Source: Nitrospiraceae bacterium | GTDB taxonomy: Bacteria; Nitrospirota; Thermodesulfovibrionia; Thermodesulfovibrionales; Dissulfurispiraceae | Direction of reading: 5' to 3' | DNA: 64,000 nt | NCBI GenBank assembly: GCA_012517735.1 | Contig: JAAYUK010000075.1 | Location: 20,955-84,954 of the forward strand | Shown: positions 15,794-25,120 of the stretch, one piece after another | How positions within the stretch are numbered: position 1 is the first letter of the stretch | Layout: each line of letters opens with the position of its first letter | Notes under the pieces: model-generated | What the model was told of the DNA's origin: nothing | What the model saw: only the letters and a program-made list of their open reading frames with translations | The model's database searches: none | Made by a program: the position numbers and the translations under genes

Positions 15794-18097
15794 TTATAAA
15801 TGCTTGACAGTCTTGGCAAGAAGCCGGATTTGTCCCAGCGAAACACAGGCATCGTTCTGGGGAAGAGCACGGTTGGTGACTACACAAAAACCATCCGCCG
15901 TCAATACCGTTTCTGCCTGCGACAGAAGATACGCATTCTGGAAAACACCCCCGCTCAGGGCAATCGTGCGGGTAGCCAACCTTGAAGCGAGCCGATGCGC
16001 CATTGCTCTGATGACATGGACTATCGTATTGTGAAATCTCAAAGAAATCAAAGCATTAGATACCCCTTCGGAAAGATCCGCAACCACACTCCGGACCAGC
16101 GGTCCGAAATCGATGACCACCGGTGACGATTCATCCACAGCATACGGGTAGACGATTCCCGGATCATAGGACGCATCCAAAGGAAGGAGGCTCTCCAGGG
16201 CAATCGCCGCCTCCCCCTCATAGGTATTACTACTGCATGCACCGATCAGTGCCGACAGTGCATCAAAATATCTTCCGGCACCGCAGGATACCGGCGAAAA
16301 CTGGCGTACGGCTGCAAGATGCAGAATCTGCCGGAGCTGACGCTCTCCGTACCGGGAGAGAAAACCGACCTGATCCAGAATCTCCATGCAGTCGTTTGCT
16401 CCATATGTCATTTGCACCAGAGCAACCGAAATGCGCCAGCATTCGCGGATCGCCTGCTCTCCTCCGGGCAGCGCAAGATAGGAAAAATGACCGTATCGCT
16501 CAAATTCCGTCCCACGGCAGCAGAGGAACTCGCTTCCCCATATGGTTCCGTCTGTACCATAGCCGGTGCCGTCAAGGGCAATGCCGACAACCGGCCCATC
16601 GAGAGCATGCTCGGCCATGACCGATGCAATATGCGCATGATGGTGCTGGACGCCAAGGCACGTCGCCCCGGAAGCCTCGCACTGCCGGAGCGCCCACTGG
16701 CTGGCGAGATACCCCGGATGCAGATCGTACGCGATTGCGCGCGGCTCGGCCCGGTAAACCTGCCTCAGATTTGCGAGCGCTTCCTCAAAGAACGAGAGCG
16801 TTTCATAATTCTCCATGTCGCCGATATGCTGGCTGACAATCGCATAGCGCCCTTTGGTGATCGCAAAGGTATTCTTCACCTCGCCGCCGGCTGCAAGAAG
16901 ATCGGGAGCTTCCTCCCCAAGATCAATCGCCTCGGGAGCATACCCTCGGGCTCGCCGGATGAAACGGGGCGATCCATTGACCACCCTCACCACGGAATCA
17001 TCGGCCCGCATGAAGATATCGCGATTATGCAGGAGGAATGCATCTGCAAGACCAGCCAGCCGCTCCCTTGCCTCATCGTTGTCAATAACGATCGGCTCTT
17101 CCGAAAGGTTTGCACTCGTCATCACCAGCACGCTGAAAGCGCGACTCCCGTTTTCGAACAGCAGATGATGAATCGGCGTATACGGCAGCATGAACCCAAA
17201 GGTTGCATTGCCCGGCGCCAAAGCAGCGGGAAGAGAGCACTCCGGTCGCTTTCTGAGCAGGACGATCGGCCGCCTCCGGTCGGTCAGTAACGCAGCCTCT
17301 TGGTCGGAAACGATACAGTGAGAGCGGATGTCATCCAATGCAGCGGTCATCAGCGCAAACGGCTTGTTTCTGCGCCGCTTGCGTTTCCTGAGCTCTTCCA
17401 CCGCGGACGGATTCGTTGCATCGCAACACAGGTGGAATCCGCCGAGGCCTTTCACCGCAACGATTCCACCCGCCCTCAGCACGTCTCGCGCAGACGCAAT
17501 CGGGTCTGCCTGCTCGGCAGAGGAGAATCCACCGGTCGATTCAAACACAACCTGAGGCCCGCAGACCGGACAGGCATTGGGCTGCGCATGAAAACGCCGG
17601 TTTCTCGGGTCATGATATTCCGCTGAGCACTGCCCGCAGAGGGGAAACCGGGCCATAGTCGTGTTCGGCCGGTCATACGGAACACGTCTGGTAATCGTAA
17701 AACGGGGACCACAGTTCGTGCAGTTGATGAACGGATACCGGTAGCGGCGGTCATGGGGATCGCGCATCTCACGCAGACAATCGTCGCATACGGCGACATC
17801 AGGCGAAATATGGGTAAAGCTCCCCTCATCCCTGCTTTCCACGATCCGGAAAGCACCGTCTCCCTGCGGAGGAATATCGGCAACACTCAGGGAAAGAATC
17901 TGCGACAGCGGTGGCGCTTCACTGCGCAACGCCTCGACGAAGGCATCACTCTTCAGCCCTTCAGCCTCGATCAGCACGCCCCGCGAAGTATTGGTCACAT
18001 ATCCGGCGATACCGAAACGCTCGGCAAGCGTGAAGACGAACGGACGGAAACCAACCCCCTGAACAATGCCGCTGATCTCGATGCGAAGGCGTTTCAT
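15794..18097 (-). CDS. hypF: Carbamoyltransferase HypF
   Basis: A full-length 767-residue HypF, which turns carbamoyl phosphate into the thiocarboxamide on HypE that becomes the active-site cyanide ligands. Domains in order: acylphosphatase-like (GIVQGVGFRPFV near 10-21), two zinc fingers with paired CXXC motifs (CDDC, CTNC, CGQC, CPVC, residues about 105-185), a YrdC-like domain (KGLGGFHLCCDA) and a Kae1-like carbamoyltransferase domain (HHHAHIASVMAEH). It lies directly upstream of the hydrogenase operon but is separated from it by the promoter region. Confidence 0.96.
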   Translation of the reverse strand: MKRLRIEISGIVQGVGFRPFVFTLAERFGIAGYVTNTSRGVLIEAEGLKSDAFVEALRSEAPPLSQILSLSVADIPPQGDGAFRIVESRDEGSFTHISPDVAVCDDCLREMRDPHDRRYRYPFINCTNCGPRFTITRRVPYDRPNTTMARFPLCGQCSAEYHDPRNRRFHAQPNACPVCGPQVVFESTGGFSSAEQADPIASARDVLRAGGIVAVKGLGGFHLCCDATNPSAVEELRKRKRRRNKPFALMTAALDDIRSHCIVSDQEAALLTDRRRPIVLLRKRPECSLPAALAPGNATFGFMLPYTPIHHLLFENGSRAFSVLVMTSANLSEEPIVIDNDEARERLAGLADAFLLHNRDIFMRADDSVVRVVNGSPRFIRRARGYAPEAIDLGEEAPDLLAAGGEVKNTFAITKGRYAIVSQHIGDMENYETLSFFEEALANLRQVYRAEPRAIAYDLHPGYLASQWALRQCEASGATCLGVQHHHAHIASVMAEHALDGPVVGIALDGTGYGTDGTIWGSEFLCCRGTEFERYGHFSYLALPGGEQAIRECWRISVALVQMTYGANDCMEILDQVGFLSRYGERQLRQILHLAAVRQFSPVSCGAGRYFDALSALIGACSSNTYEGEAAIALESLLPLDASYDPGIVYPYAVDESSPVVIDFGPLVRSVVADLSEGVSNALISLRFHNTIVHVIRAMAHRLASRLATRTIALSGGVFQNAYLLSQAETVLTADGFCVVTNRALPQNDACVSLGQIRLLAKTVKHL

Positions 18098-18111
18098 TGT
18101 TCCGAAAGATT

Positions 18112-18146
18112 AAAAAAAGAGCGCCGGCTTTTGCAAACCGGCGCTC
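18112..18146 (-). terminator. Rho-independent terminator of the DtxR-type regulator gene
   Basis: A perfect 9-bp GC-rich stem (GAGCGCCGG / CCGGCGCTC) with a ten-base loop is followed on the minus strand by seven Ts. It lies 38 bp after the regulator stop and before hypF, so hypF probably has its own promoter or is read through. Confidence 0.85.
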
Positions 18147-18184
18147 CGATCACTTCCCGATTCAGCATGTCCAGCATTCTTCAC

Positions 18185-18841
18185 TTATGCATCGGCAACC
18201 CGTTTCACGAAAATATCGCGGGCAAGTTCCGGGTCAACAGCAATGGTGGTCTCGTCGATCTGGAGCACCACCGACGGTTTCTTCTGGAGCAGCCTGATGA
18301 CCGAGCCCGGAATGATACCGATGGAACTGAGCCTGCTGATACGACCGGCATCGGATTGCTGGATAAAAACGATCTTGCATCGTTTGCCGACTTCAAACTC
18401 GGTCAGTTGCGTCACCAGCGGCTGCACGTCAACACGATATTTCTTGCAGCACTCGCCACGGGGGATAGCCTTGCCGTGCGGACAGGTGGTCGGATGACCG
18501 AGAAACGTGCAGATACTGTCGGTCAGCGCTTCGCTCAGAATATGTTCGGTCTTGCATGCACCGCCTTCGACTTCGTCCATCGTCAGGTCAAAGACATCGA
18601 AAAAGAGCCGCTCCGACAGCCGGTGACGCCGGATCAAACCGCTTGCAGCAGCCGCTCCTGCGTCGGTGAGACGGATCGTATCACCGTCGATGACCGCCAA
18701 TCCGTCGCCGACAAGCTGGTGGATCAGGGCTTCAATGTCCTGATCGTCTGAACCAAGCCGGAAATGTTTCTGGTCATGGCGGGCATCCTCGTTGAGCACC
18801 CAGAGCAATTCGAGCGCCTCGTCAATGCGTTCCTGTTCCAT
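18185..18841 (-). CDS. DtxR/MntR-family metal-dependent regulator with FeoA-like C-terminus
   Basis: About 218 residues. Residues 1-65 form a winged helix ending in DGDTIRLTDAG. The dimerisation and metal-binding part follows (RRHRLSERL, EGGACKTEHILSEALTD, the LGHP..CPHG segment typical of iron-dependent regulators). The C-terminal 75 residues are an SH3-like FeoA domain. ATG 18841 has GAGGAG upstream; the frame extends further but only through a repeat copy. Its place beside hypF and the hydrogenase makes it a candidate regulator of the region, which is inference. Confidence 0.85.
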   Translation of the reverse strand: MEQERIDEALELLWVLNEDARHDQKHFRLGSDDQDIEALIHQLVGDGLAVIDGDTIRLTDAGAAAASGLIRRHRLSERLFFDVFDLTMDEVEGGACKTEHILSEALTDSICTFLGHPTTCPHGKAIPRGECCKKYRVDVQPLVTQLTEFEVGKRCKIVFIQQSDAGRISRLSSIGIIPGSVIRLLQKKPSVVLQIDETTIAVDPELARDIFVKRVADA

Positions 18842-18860
18842 TTCGTTCTCCTCACATAAA

Positions 18861-18900
18861 CCCGGAATTGTCATTCGCCCGGCAGGGCAGGCAACGCCGG
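18861..18900 (+). repeat. Copy B of dispersed inverted-end element (half copy)
   Basis: CCCGGAATTGTCATTCGCCC followed by GGCAGGGCAGGC matches the left half of the full copies at 49635 and 30076. It lies in the 5' leader of the DtxR-type gene, where the GC-rich part could form a hairpin (CCCGGC...GCCGGG). Confidence 0.75.
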
Positions 18901-18958
18901 GATTCGGCATTTCCCTTGATACCATTCTTGCATCGCATTATCGCGGAACATCGCTGCG

Positions 18959-19573
18959 TCAGGCAAACGGCAGCGGCACGGTTCTTACCTGATCAAAGCT
19001 CATGCGATGAATCGGGCACGGACCATACTGCCGGATACGGTCGATATGATCACGGGTACCGTATCCTTTATGGCGGTCAAACCCGTAATGCGGATAGTGT
19101 TCATGATAGCGCACCATAAGACGATCGCGCGTTACCTTGGCAACAATCGATGCTGCAGCAATCGATGCGCTGGTCGCGTCTCCCCTGATGATGGAACGCT
19201 GCTCATCAGCAAGGGCGGAAAGCCGCACCGCATCGATGAGCACCAGATCGGGCTTGACCGTGAGCTGATTCAGGGCAGCCATCATCGCCGAGCGGGTCGC
19301 CTGGAGAATATCGGTCCGATCGATTTCATCCGCCTCGACAATACCGATACCGTATGACTCCGCAGCATCCGTGATACGGGCAAACAGCAGTTCACGCTCG
19401 GGCGCCGGGACTTTTTTTGAGTCGCGAACTCCATCGATCACTGCTGAAGCGGGGAGGATGACTGCTGCCGCAACGACCGGTCCGGCCAGCGGACCACGCC
19501 CCGCCTCATCCACACCCGCAAGAACAAAAAAGCCCTGCTCACGCAGGGCTTTATCATGGGCAAACAGATCCAT
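18959..19573 (-). CDS. rnhB: Ribonuclease HII
   Basis: The roughly 204-residue protein carries the RNase HII signature GVDEAGRGPLAGP with the catalytic Asp-Glu pair, VLIDAV and the SIAAASIVAKVTRD segment. It removes ribonucleotides misinserted in DNA. The likely start MDLFAHDK at 19573 lies 10 bp after the rplS stop with no strong ribosome site, suggesting coupling to rplS. An in-frame upstream start would overlap rplS. Confidence 0.94.
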   Translation of the reverse strand: MDLFAHDKALREQGFFVLAGVDEAGRGPLAGPVVAAAVILPASAVIDGVRDSKKVPAPERELLFARITDAAESYGIGIVEADEIDRTDILQATRSAMMAALNQLTVKPDLVLIDAVRLSALADEQRSIIRGDATSASIAAASIVAKVTRDRLMVRYHEHYPHYGFDRHKGYGTRDHIDRIRQYGPCPIHRMSFDQVRTVPLPFA

Positions 19574-19583
19574 CCGAAGACAG

Positions 19584-19946
19584 TTACACTGTCGCCTTCC
19601 TGACCTCGCGAGCCTTTTCCTTGACCTTTGCATCCTTACCCTTCTTGCTTCTCAGGTAATAGAGCTTCGCACGACGGACATCGCCGCGCTTGGTCACCGT
19701 AATCCTGTCGATCGAAAGCGAGTGAACCGGGAAGATTCTCTCGACGCCAACGCCAAACGAGATCTTGCGGACCGTAAACGTTTCGCGCACACCGCTGCCC
19801 TTGCGGGCAATGACAATTCCCTCATACGGCTGGAGACGTTCCTTGTCTCCTTCAACAACCTTGACGAAAACCTTCACCGTATCGCCGATATTGAATTCCG
19901 GCACTTCCTTCCTGTAACGCTCTTCAACAGCCTTTATAAGACTCAT
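19584..19946 (-). CDS. rplS: 50S ribosomal protein L19
   Basis: A 120-residue L19 with the conserved [20 protein letters not shown] core, RIQ-like [20 protein letters not shown] and a basic C-terminal extension. It lies at the 30S-50S interface of the ribosome. ATG 19946 has GGGAGG upstream; the gene overlaps the 3' end of trmD by 23 bp, the usual trmD-rplS order. Confidence 0.97.
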   Translation of the reverse strand: MSLIKAVEERYRKEVPEFNIGDTVKVFVKVVEGDKERLQPYEGIVIARKGSGVRETFTVRKISFGVGVERIFPVHSLSIDRITVTKRGDVRRAKLYYLRSKKGKDAKVKEKAREVRKATV

Positions 19947-20709
19947 CGGTATCCTCCCCAGATGATTTCGTTCTATCAGAGCAAAGCTCCCGCAAGAACC
20001 TAGTATCCTCTTCCGTCAAACGCGCCCGGTCAAGCAGGTCGGGACGACGCTCAAGCGTTCTTCTCAGTGCTTCCCGCCTCCGCCAGCGCATGATCTCTGC
20101 GTGATTACCCGAAAGGAGCACCGCCGGCACGCCATATCCCAGAAACTCGGGAGGCCGGGTATAGTGCGGATAATCGAGAATTCCCCAGCTGAACGACTCC
20201 TCGCGGCTTGAAGCATCATCCCCCAGCACCCCGGGAATCAGCCGCGCAACGCTGTCTATTATAACCAAAGCGGCCAGCTCTCCACCAGTCATGACATAAT
20301 CACCGATCGAAAGCTCGTCATCGACCAGCAGCTCGCGTACCCGCTCGTCGATGCCTTCATAGCGTCCGCATATGAATACCGGCCGGCGATCGTCCTGAAC
20401 AAACTCCTCCGCCATCTGCTGATCGAAGGTTCTGCCCTGAGGGGTCAGGAGAATAACTCTCCGCGCACGTCCATCCTTCCGCAGATCGGTAAGCAGCTCG
20501 TACAGCGGTTCCACCTTCATCACCATCCCGGAGCCGCCGCCGTATGGATAATCGTCAACGGTCCGGTGGCGGTCTTTGGTGTAATCACGGGGATTGTAGA
20601 CCGCCACGTCGAGCAGTCCATTCCGGATCGCCCGGTTGACGATACTCTCCCCGAGATATGATTCAATCATCCCGGGGAATATCGTTACCACATCAAATCC
20701 TCGTCGCAT
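19924..20709 (-). CDS. trmD: tRNA (guanine-N1)-methyltransferase TrmD
   Basis: About 261 residues with the trefoil-knot SAM-binding motifs [22 protein letters not shown] and [14 protein letters not shown]. It methylates G37 of tRNAs read at CUN, CCN and CGG codons, preventing frameshifts. ATG 20709 ([14 protein letters not shown]) with GGGGAGA upstream is preferred over a longer frame that crosses a hairpin. rimM, normally directly upstream, is absent; khpA ends 65 bp before. Confidence 0.96.
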   Translation of the reverse strand: MRRGFDVVTIFPGMIESYLGESIVNRAIRNGLLDVAVYNPRDYTKDRHRTVDDYPYGGGSGMVMKVEPLYELLTDLRKDGRARRVILLTPQGRTFDQQMAEEFVQDDRRPVFICGRYEGIDERVRELLVDDELSIGDYVMTGGELAALVIIDSVARLIPGVLGDDASSREESFSWGILDYPHYTRPPEFLGYGVPAVLLSGNHAEIMRWRRREALRRTLERRPDLLDRARLTEEDTRFLRELCSDRTKSSGEDTDESYKGC

Positions 20710-20720
20710 GCCGTCTCCCC

Positions 20721-20748
20721 AAAAAGAAAGGGCGTCGCAGAAACGCCC
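20721..20748 (-). terminator. Terminator- or attenuator-like hairpin between khpA and trmD
   Basis: A perfect 6-bp stem GGGCGT / ACGCCC with a seven-base loop is followed on the minus strand by TTTCTTTTT. It lies at the junction where rimM is usually found, 12 bp upstream of the trmD start, and could reduce read-through into trmD-rplS-rnhB. Confidence 0.6.
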
Positions 20749-20774
20749 CTCCGGTCGCATCTATCGTTTGGGTG

Positions 20775-21005
20775 CTACTCAAGAATCTCCAGCACGCAAC
20801 GCTTTCCCATCTTGGTACCAGCGGCGCCGATAATGGTCCGCATGGCACGGGCCGTCTTCCCCTGTTTGCCGATAACCTTGCCCAGGTCCGTCTGCCCGAC
20901 CCGAAGTTCGTATACGGTCGTCTTCTCTCCCTCGATTTCCGAAACACGAACGTCTTCCGGCTTATCCACAAGAGATTTCGCCATCATCTCAATCAAGGCC
21001 TTCAT
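20775..21005 (-). CDS. khpA: KH-domain RNA-binding protein KhpA
   Basis: A 76-residue single KH domain with the GXXG loop as GKQG inside [17 protein letters not shown]. KhpA binds RNA, usually with KhpB/Jag, and is routinely encoded after rpsP. ATG 21005 follows GGAGGTGGAGC. Confidence 0.92.
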   Translation of the reverse strand: MKALIEMMAKSLVDKPEDVRVSEIEGEKTTVYELRVGQTDLGKVIGKQGKTARAMRTIIGAAGTKMGKRCVLEILE

Positions 21006-21063
21006 GCTCCACCTCCACAAGGATTACCGCCCCCATAAGCGGCGACAGAGCGGGGAACGTCTG

Positions 21064-21300
21064 CTACATACCGGCTTGTTTCAAAAGCTTCTGGCACGTA
21101 ACGGACGGCTGGGCACCGTTCGCAATCCAGTGCTTGGCACGTTCGACATCAACTTTCAGCGTAGACGGCTCGGTCCTGGGATCATACGTACCGAGAATCT
21201 CGATGAATGGTCCGTCTCTCCGGGACTTTGCATCTGCGACGATCATGCGGTAGAAAGGCTTTTTATGCTTTCCCATCCGCGTCAGGCGAATCTTGACCAA
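21064..21300 (-). CDS. rpsP: 30S ribosomal protein S16
   Basis: A 78-residue S16 with the typical start MVKIRLTRMGKHKKPFYRMIVADAK and the IEILGTYDPR segment. The start is a TTG at 21300 with GGAGG seven bases upstream. It heads the rpsP-khpA-trmD-rplS-rnhB cluster. Confidence 0.96.
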   Translation of the reverse strand: MVKIRLTRMGKHKKPFYRMIVADAKSRRDGPFIEILGTYDPRTEPSTLKVDVERAKHWIANGAQPSVTCQKLLKQAGM

Positions 21301-21336
21301 AACAACACCTCCAATTCAGTACTCTAAGTAACCGAA

Positions 21337-21366
21337 ATTGTACTATATTTCAGTGGATTGATGCAA
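21337..21366 (-). promoter_or_regulatory. Probable promoter of the rpsP operon
   Basis: TTGCAT (21361-21366) and TACAAT (21337-21342) with 18 bp between them lie about 37 bp upstream of the rpsP start, in the 190-bp gap after ffh. The rest of the gap shows no gene or known RNA. Confidence 0.45.
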
Positions 21367-21490
21367 ACAAAATGTCAGAGGGAAAGGAACAACGCTTGAC
21401 GCATGGGCACGACCCTCCGGAGCACTGATGAATCCTTGCGCTCCTCCGCAGCTTCGTTTTTTTTCGCACCCTTCCCTTTTGGCAGCAACC

Positions 21491-22828
21491 TTAGAACGGC
21501 ATCGGAAACTTCGGCATTCTGAACCCCTTCTTGCCGCCCATGCCGCCTTTCATCATCTTCATCATCTTGCGCATTTCGAGAAACTGCTTGACGAGGCGGT
21601 TCACATCGGCCACCGTCGTTCCGCTCCCCATGGCGATCCGCTTGCGCCGGCTTCCGTTCAGCAGATTGTGGTCGCGCCGCTCGGCAGCGGTCATGGAACT
21701 AATGATCGCATCAATCCGGACAAATTCCTTTTCATCGACCTTTACATCCTTCATCGCCTTGCCGACTCCCGGAATCATGCCGAGAATGTTTTCGAGCGGA
21801 CCCATGTTCCGCAGTTTTTTCAGCTGGTCGCGGAGGTCATCGAAGGTAAAGCTGTCCTCCATGATGCGATTGGCAAGCTTTGCTGCTTCCTTCTGGTCAT
21901 AGACCTCCTGCGCCTGCTCGATCAACGACATGACATCGCCCATGCCGAGTATGCGGCGGGCGATGCGGTCGGGATGGAACGGCTCGAGCATATCGATCTT
22001 CTCGCCGACGCCCATGAACTTGATCGGTTTTCCGATTACCTGACGGATCGAAAGTGCCGCACCGCCCCGGGCATCGCCGTCCATCTTGGTCAGAATGATG
22101 CCGTCGATACCGACCTGTTCATTGAACGACTTTGCACTGTTTACCGCATCCTGTCCGGTCATGGCATCGGCGACAAACAGCACTTCCTTCGGCTGCACCG
22201 CCTGCCGGACCTGACGGAGCTGGGTCATCAGTTCGTCATCAATGTGCAGGCGGCCAGCCGTGTCGAGAATCACGACGTCACGTGCATCGAGCTTTGCTTT
22301 TTTCAGGGCGTCGGAACAGACCGCCACCGGGTCCTTTGTTGTTTTATCGCTGTATACCGGAATGTCGAGCTGTTTCCCGAGGGTGATCAGCTGATCAATC
22401 GCAGCGGGGCGTTGCAGGTCGGCTGCCACAAGCATCGGACGACGGCCCTCCTTTTTGAAAACGCGGGCCAGTTTCGCCGATGTGGTTGTCTTGCCCGATC
22501 CCTGCAGCCCGATCATCATCACGACGGTCGGAGGATTCGGCGCAAGCTGGATGCGGGTCACCGTGGTACCGAGCAGCTCACAGAGGGCGTCATGCACGAT
22601 CTTGATAACCTGCTGCCCGGGCGTGAGGCTCTCGAGAACCTCCTTGCCGACCGCCTTTTCACGAAGCGAGGCGATAAAATCCTTCACGACCTTGAAGTTG
22701 ACATCCGCCTCCAGAAGCGCCAGACGCACTTCCTTCAGGGCGGCATCGACATCCTCTTCCTTGAGGACGCCCCTTCCCTTCAGTTTCTTGAATACGGCAT
22801 CGAGCTTTTCGCTCAGATTGTCAAACAT
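21491..22828 (-). CDS. ffh: Signal recognition particle protein Ffh
   Basis: A 445-residue Ffh: N domain (1-85), GTPase domain with G1 GLQGSGKTTTSAKLA, DTAGR and TKMDGDARGG, and a methionine-rich M domain from about 300 ending GGMGGKKGFRMPKF. It binds signal sequences and the 4.5S RNA and docks with FtsY at the membrane. ATG 22828 is preceded by GGAGG. A 4.5S RNA gene was not recognised nearby. Confidence 0.97.
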   Translation of the reverse strand: MFDNLSEKLDAVFKKLKGRGVLKEEDVDAALKEVRLALLEADVNFKVVKDFIASLREKAVGKEVLESLTPGQQVIKIVHDALCELLGTTVTRIQLAPNPPTVVMMIGLQGSGKTTTSAKLARVFKKEGRRPMLVAADLQRPAAIDQLITLGKQLDIPVYSDKTTKDPVAVCSDALKKAKLDARDVVILDTAGRLHIDDELMTQLRQVRQAVQPKEVLFVADAMTGQDAVNSAKSFNEQVGIDGIILTKMDGDARGGAALSIRQVIGKPIKFMGVGEKIDMLEPFHPDRIARRILGMGDVMSLIEQAQEVYDQKEAAKLANRIMEDSFTFDDLRDQLKKLRNMGPLENILGMIPGVGKAMKDVKVDEKEFVRIDAIISSMTAAERRDHNLLNGSRRKRIAMGSGTTVADVNRLVKQFLEMRKMMKMMKGGMGGKKGFRMPKFPMPF

Positions 22829-22854
22829 TGCAGAACCTCCAGATAGTTCTTCTC

Positions 22855-23388
22855 TCAGCGCAGCGTGTCGAGTTGCCTGCTCACCTGCTCATAGAGATCT
22901 CGCCGGGCTCCCATGATTCTGGTCCGGGTGGTGCCAGCAGCATCAATGATCATGACGGCAGGAACCGAAAATATGCCGGTTATCTCCCGGATCCGTCCGT
23001 CATCGATCACCACGGGAAACGGTATGTTGTGCTTCTGGACAAAACGCCGGACAGCCTCATGATTGCCGGGAACATCAAGGGAAACACCGACAACAACGAC
23101 CCCCTTCTGCCCATACTGCCGGTAGATGCGTTCAACCTGAGGAGCAACCTCCCTGCATGGCTCGCACCATGAGGCAAAGAAATCGATCACAACGACTTTC
23201 CCCTGAAACGACCTGAAATCAACCATCGTGCCGTCATTACCGGGGAGCGCAATCGAATAGAGCGATGAACCTGATTCCCTGGGAGCTGCCGGTTGATGTT
23301 CCGTACAGGCGGAAATCGTCAGACAGAGAAAGACCAGCATAAGGCAATGCCATCGCCCCAGCTGGTCTTTTAGATATGGCAAATGCAT
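22855..23388 (-). CDS. Lipoprotein thioredoxin, TlpA/ResA type
   Basis: The 177-residue protein has a signal with a lipobox ending LTISAC, then a TlpA-like thioredoxin fold with active site WCEPC (FFASWCEPC near residue 75) and the cis-Pro segment FSVPAVMII. Such anchored periplasmic thioredoxins reduce apocytochrome cysteines or other envelope thiols, which would suit the System II haem genes present. ATG 23388 has only a weak ribosome site. The true start could be slightly downstream. Confidence 0.88.
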   Translation of the reverse strand: MHLPYLKDQLGRWHCLMLVFLCLTISACTEHQPAAPRESGSSLYSIALPGNDGTMVDFRSFQGKVVVIDFFASWCEPCREVAPQVERIYRQYGQKGVVVVGVSLDVPGNHEAVRRFVQKHNIPFPVVIDDGRIREITGIFSVPAVMIIDAAGTTRTRIMGARRDLYEQVSRQLDTLR

Positions 23389-23413
23389 TGCTGTCCGGCT
23401 TCGGGAGCCGGCG

Positions 23414-23743
23414 CTATGCGAGCAGTCCGTCGATCTTCGCTTTCAGGGCCTGCTTCGGCACCGCGCCTACAATCTGATCAACCTTCTGTCCGTCCTTGAA
23501 AAACATGACCGTCGGAATCCCCATGATCTTGAACTTGGCCGCAATTTCGGAATTCTCGTCGGTATTCAACTTGCCGACCTTTGCCTTGCCGGCATATTCC
23601 TTGGCAAGCTCCTCTATCGTCGGGGCGATCATTCTGCACGGCCCGCACCAGACCGCCCAGAAATCGACCATCACCACGCCTTTTGAATTGGTCACTTCTG
23701 CATCCCAGTTTGCACTGGTCAGTTCAAAAACACCCTCCGCCAT
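23414..23743 (-). CDS. trxA: Thioredoxin
   Basis: A standard 109-residue cytoplasmic thioredoxin with active site WCGPC (VWCGPCRMIAP), the cis-Pro MGIPTVMFFK and C-terminal GAVPKQALKAKID. It reduces protein disulfides using thioredoxin reductase. ATG 23743 has AAGGAGG upstream. The TlpA-like gene follows 25 bp later on the same strand. Confidence 0.96.
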   Translation of the reverse strand: MAEGVFELTSANWDAEVTNSKGVVMVDFWAVWCGPCRMIAPTIEELAKEYAGKAKVGKLNTDENSEIAAKFKIMGIPTVMFFKDGQKVDQIVGAVPKQALKAKIDGLLA

Positions 23744-23926
23744 CAGTTCCTCCTTGCACCTCATCAGAAATTGAGTTATTGTAATGCCCCCTCTCTGCCT
23801 TTGTCAATTTGAAACACCTTTAGTCCAAGGAATTCCAATGGGTTACCGGTTCTTTGTTCATCACCGTCCTTCCCCTGCGGAAAGCGGTGGGGCATGGTAT
23901 TCAGGGGGCATCTGGTACAATAGGTC

Positions 23927-25120
23927 ATGCGATATCTTATTGTCGGCAATGGCGTCGCGGGAATATCCGGGGCGTTGGCCATCAGGAAACATGATGCCGA
24001 CGCAGACATAACCATCCTCGCCGCAGAGCCCTTTCCTTTTTACAGCAGGATCAGGCTGATCGATTACCTGGCCGGTTCGGCATCGGAATCCGATCTGGTC
24101 ATTTTCAGGCCGCAATGGTATGAGAACAACAGGATAACCGTGCATCCCGGGGTTGTCGCCACCCGGATTGACCCCGACGCGCACACCGTCGTCTGTGCGG
24201 ACGGAACCACCTATTCCTATGACCGTCTCCTGGTGGCAACCGGAGGAATCCCCGCTGTTCCTGCCGTTACGGGAATACGGCAGGATTTTGTTTTCACCTT
24301 GCGTTCACTTGCCGATGCCCAGCGCATCAAACAGTTCGCGCAGCAGTGCGAATCGGTTCTTGTCATGGGCGGTGGAGTCCTCGGCATTGAAACAGCACAC
24401 GCGCTCGTCAGGACAGGCAAACAGGTCACGGTTATCGAATTCTTTCCGCGGCTTCTTCCCCGACAGATGGACCGTGACGGCGCCGCCGTGTTGCAGATGG
24501 CGCTGGAGCGGCTCGGCCTCAGATTCGCGCTCGATGCAAAAGCCGAAGCAGTGGTCTGCGATCGCGACCGGAAAGGAATCGCGCTCAGCGACGGACGCTT
24601 CATTGCAGGCGACATGATTATCATATCCGCCGGCATTACTCCTCAAACCGCGCTGTTCGATACGCTCCCTGTTGCAAAAGGCCGGGGAATCCAGGTCAAC
24701 GACCACATGGAGACCGGCATTGCCGACATATACGCTGCAGGCGATCTTGTCGAGCATCGCAATGTTGTGTACGGTATCTGGGCTGCTGCAGAAAAGCAGG
24801 GAAAGGTGGCAGGCGCAAACATGGCAGGGTCGCGTGAGCGGTACGAAGGAACGCTCCCGTCCACTATCCTGAAAGTTGCCGGCATCGATCTTCTGTCTGC
24901 CGGAGATATTGATGCCGACCAAAGATTACGCTCGGTTGTCGAAGTCGACCGTGAGCATGGTATTTACCGCAAACTGGTATTGGAGGGAGATACCCTGGTC
25001 GGCTGCATTCTCTGCGGCAGTACTGAAGGAAAAAAAGAGATTCTCGCCGCCATTCAGGGGAAACAGCCTGCTCCAGATATTCAACGAACTGCATCATCAG
25101 GCAACACAGACGCGTCATGA
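23927..25120 (+). CDS. FAD-dependent pyridine nucleotide-disulfide oxidoreductase (NirB/rubredoxin-reductase-like)
   Basis: This 397-residue flavoprotein has the N-terminal FAD site VGNGVAGISGA, a second Rossmann site for NAD(P)H (VMGGGVLGIETAHAL, residues about 145-160) and the C-terminal FAD motif ADIYAAGDLVEH. It lacks a CXXXXC redox disulfide, so it belongs with the NirB N-terminal domain, rubredoxin reductases and NADH oxidases. Electron partner unknown. A TACAAT box lies five bases before the ATG, hinting at a leaderless transcript. Its stop overlaps the next gene by 4 bp. Confidence 0.87.
   Translation: MRYLIVGNGVAGISGALAIRKHDADADITILAAEPFPFYSRIRLIDYLAGSASESDLVIFRPQWYENNRITVHPGVVATRIDPDAHTVVCADGTTYSYDRLLVATGGIPAVPAVTGIRQDFVFTLRSLADAQRIKQFAQQCESVLVMGGGVLGIETAHALVRTGKQVTVIEFFPRLLPRQMDRDGAAVLQMALERLGLRFALDAKAEAVVCDRDRKGIALSDGRFIAGDMIIISAGITPQTALFDTLPVAKGRGIQVNDHMETGIADIYAAGDLVEHRNVVYGIWAAAEKQGKVAGANMAGSRERYEGTLPSTILKVAGIDLLSAGDIDADQRLRSVVEVDREHGIYRKLVLEGDTLVGCILCGSTEGKKEILAAIQGKQPAPDIQRTASSGNTDAS

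Noticed and set aside
18842..18925. N-terminal extension of the DtxR-type regulator
   Set aside because: The extra 28 codons are read from a half copy of the dispersed element; a strong ribosome site precedes the ATG at 18841.
21301..21490. 4.5S/SRP RNA gene next to ffh
   Set aside because: The conserved SRP RNA core sequence is not present in this gap.
21428..22846. Long plus-strand frame (472 codons)
   Set aside because: It is the mirror of ffh, which is unmistakable on the other strand.
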